NCBI RefSeq assembly: GCF_018860965.1
Contig: NZ_JAHKQF010000015.1
Location: 1-64,000, forward strand
DNA from: Alteromonas sp. C1M14
GTDB lineage: Bacteria > Pseudomonadota > Gammaproteobacteria > Enterobacterales > Alteromonadaceae
Direction: 5' to 3'
DNA: 64,000 bases
In this document: positions 9,760 through 17,272 of the stretch, piece by piece
Layout of the letters: each line of letters begins with the position of its first letter
Position numbering within the stretch: position 1 is the stretch's first letter
Made by a program: the position numbers and the translations under genes
The notes under the pieces: generated by a model
Database searches by the model: none
Told to the model about the DNA's origin: nothing
What the model saw: the letters and a program-made list of their open reading frames with translations, nothing else

Positions 9760-9768
9760 ATTATACCA
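9760..9768 (-). promoter_or_regulatory. Extended -10 promoter of rluD-pgeF
   Basis: On the minus strand TGGTATAAT is a perfect extended -10 element about 30 bases upstream of the rluD start. No good -35 is seen at 17 bases, which is tolerable for an extended -10 promoter. Confidence 0.6.
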
Positions 9769-9897
9769 ACCTTTACACCAGTTAAACGGAAACTTTCCGG
9801 TTTTTATGTAGAGTTTGCGTGTTTGAGTGCGCTAGAATGCCGTTACACATAATGCAGTTTAATGTATCAGTCGGTTAAGCAGGAATAGACAACAGAT

Positions 9898-10665
9898 ATG
9901 AAATCAATTCGATTAGTGATGCCCTTAGTCTTTGGTGTCATGGTTAGCGTAGCAGGTTGCAGTTCATCTGACGATTCTGAACAACGCGCGGCTTTGGCTA
10001 ACATGGGCGCACAGCAGATGTATGAAAATGCTAAGCGCAATATGCGTAATGGTAATTTCGGCGCAGCAGCCACCACATTAAGTGAACTGGATTCACGTTA
10101 CCCTTTTGGTCCGCTATCTAATCAGGTACAGCTTGATCTGATTTATAGCTATTACAAGTCAGGCAAAATCGACGAAACTTTGGCAACCATTGATCGGTTT
10201 ATTCGCCTCAACCCGAATCATGCAGATGTCGATTACGCTTACTACATGCGAGGGCTTACCAACATGGAAGCCGACTCCAATATGTTTCAGGAGCTGATGC
10301 GAATTGATCGCTCCGACCGCGACCCCTCTAAATCTCGGGAAGCCTTTGAAGATTTTAGACGACTTATTTTGCAATACCCAGACAGCAAATATGTTGCCGA
10401 TGCAAAAAAACGCATGCTGTTTATCAAAAGTCGTTTGGCTAAATATGAAATTGCCATTGCCCGCTTTTATATGCGTCGGGAAGCCTATGTGGCCGCCGCT
10501 AATCGTGGTCGTTATGTCATTGAGCATTTCCCGGATTCAGACCAGATTCAAGCCGCTCTGGAAATTATGGTGTCCAGCTATAATTTACTTGGTCTTGATG
10601 AATTAAAAGAAAACGCCATGAAAACACTGCGTCTTAACTTTCCGAACAGTGATTTTATTAGCTAG
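9898..10665 (+). CDS. bamD: Outer membrane assembly lipoprotein BamD
   Basis: Essential lipoprotein of the BAM complex that folds beta-barrel proteins into the outer membrane. The signal peptide ends in the lipobox SVAGC, giving lipidated C21. The body holds TPR repeats, including LDSRYPFGPLSNQVQLDL, DRFIRLNPNH and FRRLILQYPDSKYVADA. At 255 residues it has the usual length. It is divergent from rluD, the normal context of yfiO, and ends at a strong terminator. Confidence 0.96.
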   Translation: MKSIRLVMPLVFGVMVSVAGCSSSDDSEQRAALANMGAQQMYENAKRNMRNGNFGAAATTLSELDSRYPFGPLSNQVQLDLIYSYYKSGKIDETLATIDRFIRLNPNHADVDYAYYMRGLTNMEADSNMFQELMRIDRSDRDPSKSREAFEDFRRLILQYPDSKYVADAKKRMLFIKSRLAKYEIAIARFYMRREAYVAAANRGRYVIEHFPDSDQIQAALEIMVSSYNLLGLDELKENAMKTLRLNFPNSDFIS

Positions 10666-10682
10666 TTAAAAGCGGATTAGAT

Positions 10683-10708
10683 AAAAAGCACTTTCGAGTG
10701 CTTTTTTT
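10683..10708 (+). terminator. Terminator of bamD
   Basis: Stem AAAAAGCACT / AGTGCTTTTT with a TTCG tetraloop and a following T-run begins 17 bases after the bamD stop. The T-run touches the stop codon of the convergent chrR-like gene, so it may work in both directions. Confidence 0.88.
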
Positions 10709-11383
10709 TTATCGAAAAAATAGATGGCTAAAAGGATTTAGCAGGCGAGCAAGACCGGATGTGAAATGAAGCGGTTGGTCTAAAACACTAAACACTAGAC
10801 AACCATCAAGGGAATCAGAATGAGGTGAATGAATATGCTCATGGCTCATAGAAATAAAATCGCCAGTGCGGTATCGATTTAACTCGTCACAGAACTCGCC
10901 ATCTAACACCAACGTATACTCAGTTCCGCGGTGCGTGTGCTCAGGTACAGTGCCGCCTCGACCCATGTAGATAAAAGTCGCAAGTCCCGTGGTATCTAAA
11001 TCCACCGGTGCCTGCCACAGTTTACCCACCAAACCAGACCAACTGCCTGTTTTGCACAAGATACGCTGCAAGGTAAGAGGTAATGGAAACCTTTTACCGT
11101 CAAGCTCAATGGATGTTTGTGCTGGCGTTGGGGCAATTTTGCCTTTGAGCGGGGGAAGTTGGGTGATGTGTTCGAACATACTGTCAAACCGAGCGGGGTC
11201 AGGTTCACCCGTAACAGGAAAATCAAAAATTTCGGCTGATAAAATAGAGGTATGCTGATGAACGATTTGCTGACATCGCGTACACATGTCGCAATGGGCA
11301 GCAATTATTAGCGATTCAGAAAGAGCCAGAGAACCTTGTGCAAATTGCAAAAGGTGCTCAGGCTCCGGGTGAAACCTAGCCAT
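10709..11383 (-). CDS. chrR: ChrR-type zinc cupin anti-sigma factor
   Basis: Anti-sigma factor of 224 residues that should hold the neighbouring ECF sigma factor inactive. The N-terminal zinc site is conserved as H5, H30, C34 and C37, exactly parallel to H6/H31/C35/C38 of Rhodobacter sphaeroides ChrR. The C-terminal cupin domain keeps metal ligands H149, H151 and E155 (PEHTHRGTE) plus a histidine cluster at 181-188. In Rhodobacter the system answers singlet oxygen. The start overlaps the sigma gene by 8 bases, suggesting translational coupling. The symbol is by homology. Confidence 0.88.
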   Translation of the reverse strand: MARFHPEPEHLLQFAQGSLALSESLIIAAHCDMCTRCQQIVHQHTSILSAEIFDFPVTGEPDPARFDSMFEHITQLPPLKGKIAPTPAQTSIELDGKRFPLPLTLQRILCKTGSWSGLVGKLWQAPVDLDTTGLATFIYMGRGGTVPEHTHRGTEYTLVLDGEFCDELNRYRTGDFISMSHEHIHSPHSDSLDGCLVFSVLDQPLHFTSGLARLLNPFSHLFFR

Positions 11384-11987
11384 GATCGTGAAGCATACCT
11401 TTAAGTCGTTGCAATGCTAATCGAGTTCGAGATTTAACTGTCCCTAAAGGGATACTCAGTTCGTCAGCCACTTCTTGCTGTGACTTACCATCAATATAGA
11501 TCGCCTCTATAACCGCTTTTTGTTTAACGGGTAAATCTTCAAACATAAAGCCTATTTGCTCTAACGTTATTTGTTCGTCGAGAGGTTTTTCGTTGGCATC
11601 AGCAGTTTGCTCACACAATACCGGCCAAAAATCGTCTGAACACACGTCTTCTTTTCGATTTTGCAGTTTTCTAAGCATATCAAATCGGATATTACGTGCA
11701 ATGGTGAAAATCCACGTGGAAGGGCTGCCCTTACTTGCGTTGAACAAATGGGCCTTTTGCCACACGTTAGACATGGTGTCTTGCACCAACTCCATGGCCA
11801 GCGCTTCGTTACCCATTTGCTTTAAGGCGTATGAACGCAAGCGGGGGGCAAAGTAGCCAAACACTCTGGCAAAAGAGCGCTTACAACGGGTTTCAGCAAC
11901 TTTAACGATATAGTCTGACATTTCAGTCGCACATTCTTTTGGCTTAACTGCGCTGTTACTTTGTTCCAAGGGAATTCCAACTAACAT
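11376..11987 (-). CDS. ECF RNA polymerase sigma factor, partner of ChrR (ECF11-like)
   Basis: Group 4 sigma factor. Region 2 is visible in the block from FARVFGYFAPRLRSYAL to ARNIRFDMLRKL, and region 4 in LPVKQKAVIEAIYIDGKSQQ and LGTVKSRTRLALQRLK. Located directly upstream of and overlapping chrR, it is the likely singlet-oxygen/peroxide sigma factor. It is distinct from the envelope-stress RpoE at 47469-48047. The start is uncertain: ATG at 11987 gives 203 residues, ATG at 11921 gives 181 and better matches the family N-terminus. Neither has a strong ribosome site. The most upstream GTG (12092) is less likely. Confidence 0.9.
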   Translation of the reverse strand: MLVGIPLEQSNSAVKPKECATEMSDYIVKVAETRCKRSFARVFGYFAPRLRSYALKQMGNEALAMELVQDTMSNVWQKAHLFNASKGSPSTWIFTIARNIRFDMLRKLQNRKEDVCSDDFWPVLCEQTADANEKPLDEQITLEQIGFMFEDLPVKQKAVIEAIYIDGKSQQEVADELSIPLGTVKSRTRLALQRLKGMLHDHG

Positions 11988-12070
11988 AAGTATTTGTCCA
12001 TATCCTATCAGGTTAATAGTTGCTATAGACGTCGGAATCACGAAGATGACAGAATTGTAATCTTGAACTA

Positions 12071-12083
12071 TTACACCGTGTAA
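12071..12083. repeat. Perfect inverted repeat upstream of the ECF sigma gene
   Basis: TTACAC-C-GTGTAA is a perfect 6-1-6 palindrome in the 111-base gap between the LON-domain gene and the sigma gene. Its size and symmetry fit an operator for a dimeric regulator, but no regulator can be named. Confidence 0.4.
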
Positions 12084-12098
12084 ATATTTCACAGTGTG

Positions 12099-12674
12099 CT
12101 ACTGAACAAGTGCAGATACGTAATTGAATAATTTCCTGCAATCTTGTTGTTCAAGAAAATACTGTTTCTGTTTTGCGCCAATGGGCAAGAGTTCTAACCA
12201 TCGCTGTAACACCCAATGAGCATCGTCGAACCTAGGGTTCTCGTACAGCATTGCCAATTCATCGTAGCACGCAAATATATCTTGTAACCGTTCGTCCATA
12301 GGTGAAATCTCTTGAGGCGATATCTCACAGGTCCACGGCGGTAATCGCTTGCATTGTCCAATGCGTAAACCGTCTGGTTCTGCAAAGATGTTTTCGACCT
12401 CTACACAGTACTGTCCAGCAACCTTTATGCCAAGCAGACCATCTTCTAACAAATCAAAGTCGATTACCTTTGCTACCGTGCCGATAGGATAGATATGTTG
12501 GTGGGTTGATTTCTCTCCCTGCGCATTGAGCATACACATCACGAATTCTCCGTTTTTCGCACAGGCCTCTTTCACCATGCGCACGTAGCGTGGCTCAAAG
12601 ATTCGTAGCGCCATTCTGCCTTCCGGAAGAAGGTGTGCTGATAGTGGAAAAAGTGGCAGGGGTTGGGTGTTCAT
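12099..12674 (-). CDS. LON substrate-binding domain protein without protease domain
   Basis: A 191-residue protein consisting only of the Lon N-terminal (PUA-like) domain: LPLFPLSAHLLPEGRMALRIFEPRY, then PIGTVAKVIDFDLLEDGLLGI. There is no AAA+ module and no Ser-Lys protease site. Such proteins are common in proteobacteria, with unclear function. It is the first gene of the minus arm (LON, sigma, chrR) and divergent from the lipid operon, so it is probably part of the same regulon. A substrate-adaptor role in anti-sigma turnover is speculation. Confidence 0.85.
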   Translation of the reverse strand: MNTQPLPLFPLSAHLLPEGRMALRIFEPRYVRMVKEACAKNGEFVMCMLNAQGEKSTHQHIYPIGTVAKVIDFDLLEDGLLGIKVAGQYCVEVENIFAEPDGLRIGQCKRLPPWTCEISPQEISPMDERLQDIFACYDELAMLYENPRFDDAHWVLQRWLELLPIGAKQKQYFLEQQDCRKLFNYVSALVQ

Positions 12675-12706
12675 AAATGACTATTGTTGTGCTTTATTTC
12701 CTACTT

Positions 12707-12733
12707 ATTACGAGACGAAATCGTTTTGGATCG
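12707..12733 (-). promoter_or_regulatory. Candidate ECF promoter of the LON-sigma-chrR arm
   Basis: On the minus strand CGATCC (12733-12728), a 15-base spacer and CGTAAT (12712-12707) resemble the TGATC-type -35 and CGTA-type -10 used by RpoE/ChrR-family sigma factors. The predicted transcript starts about 25 bases before the LON-domain ATG. Confidence 0.42.
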
Positions 12734-12774
12734 CCGTAAAATTGTAGTTAATCCGAAAGTCTAATTAAGGTTTT

Positions 12775-12802
12775 TGATCTTACAGTGAGTAAGAATGGTA
12801 TA
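12775..12802 (+). promoter_or_regulatory. Candidate ECF promoter of the lipid-modification operon
   Basis: TGATCT (12775-12780), a 16-base spacer and GGTATA (12797-12802) mirror the candidate promoter on the other strand. The inferred start near 12809 is about 24 bases before the ATG at 12833, which also argues against the in-frame GTG at 12785. Confidence 0.42.
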
Positions 12803-12832
12803 CAGGTAAGTCGTTTTTACACACTTACTCAC

Positions 12833-13261
12833 ATGACCCTCATAGAAAAGTTTTGCGCTTTATATTCATCCCTCAATGACGTTAACCCCGATGAGCTTGG
12901 CAGCATCTACTCACAAGATGTGGAATTTATCGATCCCATCGCCCATCACCACGGCTTAGACGCGGTTAAATATTACTTTGCTCAGTTGTTAGACAACACC
13001 AAAACTTGCGCATTTGACATCAAAACCATTACACCTAGCGCACCGGGCGAAGACATTCACTACACGATTACATGGGTGATGACACTGGTACTGAAAGGTA
13101 AAACTGATCCCATTGTCTTGGATGGCATTACTATCTTGAAAGTGAGCAATGAGAAAATTCATTATCACCGAGACTATTATGATCTTGGCGAAATGGTTTA
13201 CCAGCATATCCCCATCTTGGGGTGGGTTATCGGCAAAATAAAATCAAGGTTACAGTCATGA
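12833..13261 (+). CDS. NTF2/SnoaL-like small protein
   Basis: 142 residues in the SnoaL/NTF2-like fold family, recognisable from LNDVNPDELGSIYSQDVEFIDP near the start and HYTITWVMTLVLKGK later. The fold binds small hydrophobic ligands or acts as an isomerase; the substrate is unknown. First gene of the five-gene operon. It overlaps the SDR gene by ATGA. Similar genes accompany ChrR-linked lipid operons in Vibrio and Shewanella. The ATG at 12833 is chosen because an upstream GTG would precede the predicted transcription start. Confidence 0.75.
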   Translation: MTLIEKFCALYSSLNDVNPDELGSIYSQDVEFIDPIAHHHGLDAVKYYFAQLLDNTKTCAFDIKTITPSAPGEDIHYTITWVMTLVLKGKTDPIVLDGITILKVSNEKIHYHRDYYDLGEMVYQHIPILGWVIGKIKSRLQS

Positions 13262-13977
13262 AGACCATTCTTGTTACAGGCGCTACGTCGGGTATAGGGA
13301 AGGCATTTACGCTTCACGCCGCTGAGCAAGGCTATAATATTATTGCTTGTGGGCGTAACGAAGAAGTGCTTAACGCGCTGTCAGCTTCAGCGCGAATTAC
13401 AACCAAAAAATTTGACCTTACATCACTGGATGACACCAAGGCAGCGTTAGCATCGGTGCAATTTGATATTGCGGTACTTAACGCCGGTAATTGTGAATAT
13501 GTTGATGTGGAAAATTTCGATACCGCTATGTTTCGTCGAGTCTTTGAGATTAACTTTTTTGGCATGATACATAGCGTGGAAGCATTACTTCCACATTTAC
13601 GCCCCCACAGTCAGTTGGTCATCGTAGATAGCATGGCCCGATTGTTCCCATTTACCCGTAGCCAAGCCTATGGTGCCAGTAAGGCCGCGGTACATTATTT
13701 TACCCAAAGCTTAAACGTAGACCTCGCAGCTAAACAAGTGCTTGTTCAGCATGTTTCCCCCGGTTTTATTGATACGCCGCTTACGGAAAAGAATGATTTT
13801 GACATGCCCATGAAGATTTCTGCAGAACAAGCAGCAAAGGCTATGCTTAAAGGTATCGAGAAGAAAAAACAAAACCTGTACTTCCCTTCGGGGTTTGGCT
13901 GGATCATGCGTTTTTTACATGTTCTACCCACAGGTATTCAGCAGTGGTTGTCAAAAAAAATGAGACAACAGCAGTAA
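13258..13977 (+). CDS. Short-chain dehydrogenase/reductase
   Basis: NAD(P)-dependent SDR of 239 residues. The N-terminal TGATSGIG cofactor loop, the LNAGN motif (NNAG equivalent) and the catalytic YGASK are all present, with a serine (VIVDSMAR) upstream. A hydrophobic C-terminal part (GWIMRFLHVLP) suggests membrane association. It is coupled to the NTF2-like gene by an ATGA overlap. The substrate is unknown; the setting suggests a fatty-acid or lipid-derived carbonyl. Confidence 0.88.
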   Translation: MKTILVTGATSGIGKAFTLHAAEQGYNIIACGRNEEVLNALSASARITTKKFDLTSLDDTKAALASVQFDIAVLNAGNCEYVDVENFDTAMFRRVFEINFFGMIHSVEALLPHLRPHSQLVIVDSMARLFPFTRSQAYGASKAAVHYFTQSLNVDLAAKQVLVQHVSPGFIDTPLTEKNDFDMPMKISAEQAAKAMLKGIEKKKQNLYFPSGFGWIMRFLHVLPTGIQQWLSKKMRQQQ

Positions 13978-13987
13978 GGAAGAGTTG

Positions 13988-15259
13988 ATGCAGCGGCGAA
14001 TTGCAATTATAGGAACGGGTATTTCCGGGTTAACGTGTGGGTATTTGCTTAATAAGCGAAACCAAATCACCGTGTATGAAGCTAACGATTATATAGGCGG
14101 GCATACAGCAACAAAGGAGGTGGACGTCGATGGCACCACCTACCCCATAGACACAGGATTTATTGTATTTAACGAGTGGACCTACCCCCGCTTTATTCAG
14201 CTAATGAATAAACTAGGCGTTAAAAAGCAGGCCACGGAAATGAGTTTTTCCGTGCGTAGCGAGAAATCGGGCTTAGAGTACAATGGTAACAACCTTAACA
14301 CCTTATTTGCTCAGCGTAGGAATTTGTTTAAACCCGCGTTTTGGCGCTTAGTAAAGGATATTTTAGCATTTAACAAAGCCTGTAAGTTACGCGCCGCCGA
14401 AGCGAGGGATACGGACTACGATATAACCTTGGTTGCGTATATCCAGTCTCTTGGCCTAAGTGATGATTTTGCGGATTATTATCTTTACCCCATGTGCGCG
14501 GCCATCTGGTCAGCAAGCCTGGCGCAAACCAAACAGTTTCCCTTGGCCTTCTTCCTGCAATTTTTTAATAACCATGGTTTGTTGAACGTTACTGATCGCC
14601 CACAATGGTATACCTTGGTAGGCGGCTCAAGCAGTTACATCCCGCCTCTTACTCAGGCCTTCGCCCATCGAATCCATTTATCGTCGCCGGTACAAAGTGT
14701 TGAGAAAACACCCCAAGGTTGGCAGGTCAACGCGCAAGGCCGCCCCCCAGAACACTATGATGACGTTATTTTTGCTTGTCATTCTGATCAAGCCCTTGCC
14801 ATGCTGAAACAGCCCACTGCTGCTCAGCAACACATTCTCGGCGCCATTCCCTATGCCAACAACGATGTGGTGCTTCACCTAGACACATCGGTTCTTCCCC
14901 GCCGCAAACTGGCGTGGGCAAGCTGGAACTACCGGTTAAAAGAAAGCGATGATGAACAACATGCGCCAGCAGCGGTGTCATACAATATGAATATATTGCA
15001 ATGCCTTGAAAACGCGCCCCATACGTTTTGCGTTACGTTAAATAACACTGACGCAATTGAGCCATCCAAAATACTTCGTCAGTATCAATATGCCCACCCG
15101 CAATACAGCGCAAACATGGTGGCAGCACAACAACAACGAGAAGACGTTTGCGGTGTAGATAATCTCCATTTTTGCGGCGCCTACTGGTACAACGGCTTTC
15201 ATGAAGATGGTGTACGTAGTGCATTAGATGTGTGCGCACGATTCGGGGAAACACTGTGA
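13988..15259 (+). CDS. FAD-dependent amine oxidase-family oxidoreductase
   Basis: 423-residue flavoprotein. A Rossmann dinucleotide site IIGTGISG with YEANDYIGGHT lies at the N-terminus, and a second FAD-contacting region NLHFCGAYWYNGFHEDG at the C-terminus. Homologues occur beside Cfa-like methyltransferases in ChrR regulons. In Rhodobacter sphaeroides, genes of this regulon (ufaM, ufaD, ufaO) make methylated furan fatty acids, so a desaturase-like role is possible but unproven. The ATG at 13988 has AAGGA 6 bases upstream. It overlaps the next gene by GTGA. Confidence 0.85.
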   Translation: MQRRIAIIGTGISGLTCGYLLNKRNQITVYEANDYIGGHTATKEVDVDGTTYPIDTGFIVFNEWTYPRFIQLMNKLGVKKQATEMSFSVRSEKSGLEYNGNNLNTLFAQRRNLFKPAFWRLVKDILAFNKACKLRAAEARDTDYDITLVAYIQSLGLSDDFADYYLYPMCAAIWSASLAQTKQFPLAFFLQFFNNHGLLNVTDRPQWYTLVGGSSSYIPPLTQAFAHRIHLSSPVQSVEKTPQGWQVNAQGRPPEHYDDVIFACHSDQALAMLKQPTAAQQHILGAIPYANNDVVLHLDTSVLPRRKLAWASWNYRLKESDDEQHAPAAVSYNMNILQCLENAPHTFCVTLNNTDAIEPSKILRQYQYAHPQYSANMVAAQQQREDVCGVDNLHFCGAYWYNGFHEDGVRSALDVCARFGETL

Positions 15260-15978
15260 CCCAATTAGAAAGCGCCCTTTATCAAGGACAAGTATTTCAT
15301 CAGCGCTTCCGCCCTACCCAGCACAAATTTGCCTATAATATTTATTTGTTTTGGCTCAAATTGAGTGAGCTTGATGCACTCGATAAGTCAATAAAGCGTT
15401 TTTCTCATAATGGTCGCAACATGGTGGAGTTTCGCCGCAGCGATTACTACGGCGACAAACAACGCCCCCTTGAAGAGGCGATTAGGGAGAAAATGTCGGC
15501 ATTACACGGCGGCGCACTTGAGGGGGACGTTTTTATGCTTGGCCAACTCAGAATGCTGGGGATTTATTTTAGTCCGGTAAACTTTTACTTTCTTCGAAAT
15601 AGCGGCGGCACCTATACCCATATGCTCGCAGAAGTCAGTAATACACCATGGCACGAACAGCATTATTATCTGGTGGATTTAGCCACCCAGGCCGATACGC
15701 CAAAAGCATTTCATGTTTCTCCCTTTAACCCGATGGACATGACTTACAAATGGAAAATCGCCCCTCCCGCTGACACCTTTTCTTTATCAATGCATTGCTA
15801 TCAGACCGAAAAAGATTTTGCTGCCGGGCTAAACATGACAAGAATTTCATTTAATAACAAGAATCTGGGCATGGCGTTACGGCGTATACCTAGCATGACC
15901 ATAAAAACAATGGTCGGGATATATTGGCAAGCGTTGAAATTGTTTATCAAGCGTACGCCTATCTACGATCACCCTTAA
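15256..15978 (+). CDS. DUF1365 family protein
   Basis: 240-residue DUF1365 protein, recognisable from YQGQVFHQRFRPTQHKFAY near the start, FSPVNFYF in the middle and FHVSPFNPMDMTYKW later. The biochemical function is not established. The family is almost always found next to an FAD oxidoreductase and a Cfa-like methyltransferase, as here. It starts at GTG overlapping the previous stop (GTGA), so it is translationally coupled; an upstream in-frame GTG at 15232 is less likely. Confidence 0.85.
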   Translation: MTQLESALYQGQVFHQRFRPTQHKFAYNIYLFWLKLSELDALDKSIKRFSHNGRNMVEFRRSDYYGDKQRPLEEAIREKMSALHGGALEGDVFMLGQLRMLGIYFSPVNFYFLRNSGGTYTHMLAEVSNTPWHEQHYYLVDLATQADTPKAFHVSPFNPMDMTYKWKIAPPADTFSLSMHCYQTEKDFAAGLNMTRISFNNKNLGMALRRIPSMTIKTMVGIYWQALKLFIKRTPIYDHP

Positions 15979-15994
15979 GTCAGGAATACTTAAC

Positions 15995-17272
15995 ATGTCA
16001 CACGGCGAAACCACTTTTGTCTCATCTTACGCCCCTAGCGCGTTAGATAGAGGGTGTAAAACAGCATTTTTAAAAGTCATGTCTATCTTACCCGAAGGGC
16101 AGATGACCATTATTGAAAATGGTGAAATTGTGGGCGACTTTGGTAACAAAGAGCACGATTTGCACGCCAGCATTACCATTTTGCATCCCAAAGCCTATCG
16201 CAAACTGTTATTTGGCGGCAGCGTGGCAGCGGGGGAAACCTTTGCAGAAGGGTTATGGACAACGTCGGACCTAACCGATGTGATCCGTATTTTTGCTCGC
16301 AACTTGCCCATGCTGGACAAGTGGGAACAGCGATACAAGTATCTTCTTCTCCCCTTTCAAAAGGTGCAGCATTTTTTACGGCGAAATACCCCGTCCCAGG
16401 CCAAGAAAAATATCGAAGCACACTACGATCTAGGCAACAAGCTTTACACCCGATTTCTGGATCAGAGTATGATGTACTCGGCGGCTATCTATCCTGATCC
16501 TAATGCGTCCTTGTCAGATGCCCAAGCTTATAAGCTTCAGGTTATTTGCGATAAGTTACAGTTAACGCCGTCAGATCATCTGCTAGAAATCGGAACTGGT
16601 TGGGGTGGGTTGGCAGTATTTGCCGCCCGTCATTATGGCTGCAAAGTGACCACCACAACCATCTCGGAAGAACAGCATGCCTATGCAAAAGCATGGATAG
16701 AGCGGGAACAGTTGTCAGAACAAATCACTCTGTTAAAGCAGGATTATCGCACCTTATCCGGTCAGTATGACAAGCTGGTGTCTATCGAAATGATAGAAGC
16801 AGTGGGCAAGCGCTACCTTGGCAATTTCTTTCACACTTGCGCATCGCTGCTCAAGCCCGATGGTTTGATGTTACTTCAGTCTATTGTCATCGACGACAGG
16901 CGATTTGAGAGTTACAGTCGCAGCGTGGATTTTATTCAAAAATACATCTTTCCCGGCGGCTTTTTACCGTCCCAGTTCGTTATCAATGATTATTTGAAAC
17001 GCCATAGCGATATGTCTATTCGGGATCTTCAAGATATTGGGCTCGATTACGCCAAAACCCTTGACGATTGGCACAAGGCTTTTGTGAGTGCTAAAGAAGC
17101 CTTGCTTCAGGATGGTTACGACGAACACTTTGCCCGTATGTGGTCCTATTATCTTCGGTATTGTGAAGGCGGCTTCTTGGAAAGAACCATTTCTACCGTG
17201 CAACTGGTATTGGCAAAACCCCACTTCCGCCAAGAATTAACCCGAGGTAACGCCAAACCGTTAATGCACTAA
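15995..17272 (+). CDS. Cfa-like SAM-dependent lipid methyltransferase lacking two bicarbonate ligands
   Basis: 425 residues with the cyclopropane synthase architecture and SAM motif EIGTGWGG (198-205). By alignment with E. coli Cfa, catalytic E239 is kept (E268 in SIEMIEAVG) and the DY near 317 is kept. C139 is Ala (A163 in MMYSAAIY) and H266 is Gln (Q295 in MLLQSIV). In true cyclopropane synthases these residues hold the bicarbonate that removes the last proton. Loss predicts a methyl product on an unsaturated acyl chain, as for UfaM. Last gene of the operon; its stop overlaps pomB by 4 bases, tail to tail. Confidence 0.85.
   Translation: MSHGETTFVSSYAPSALDRGCKTAFLKVMSILPEGQMTIIENGEIVGDFGNKEHDLHASITILHPKAYRKLLFGGSVAAGETFAEGLWTTSDLTDVIRIFARNLPMLDKWEQRYKYLLLPFQKVQHFLRRNTPSQAKKNIEAHYDLGNKLYTRFLDQSMMYSAAIYPDPNASLSDAQAYKLQVICDKLQLTPSDHLLEIGTGWGGLAVFAARHYGCKVTTTTISEEQHAYAKAWIEREQLSEQITLLKQDYRTLSGQYDKLVSIEMIEAVGKRYLGNFFHTCASLLKPDGLMLLQSIVIDDRRFESYSRSVDFIQKYIFPGGFLPSQFVINDYLKRHSDMSIRDLQDIGLDYAKTLDDWHKAFVSAKEALLQDGYDEHFARMWSYYLRYCEGGFLERTISTVQLVLAKPHFRQELTRGNAKPLMH

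Noticed and set aside
12785..12832. GTG start at 12785 for the NTF2-like gene
   Set aside because: It lies upstream of the predicted transcription start, and the family homology begins at ATG 12833.
15995..17272. Cyclopropane-fatty-acyl-phospholipid synthase (cfa) as product name
   Set aside because: The overall fold fits, but the Cys and His ligands of the bicarbonate site are Ala and Gln, so the name would be misleading.
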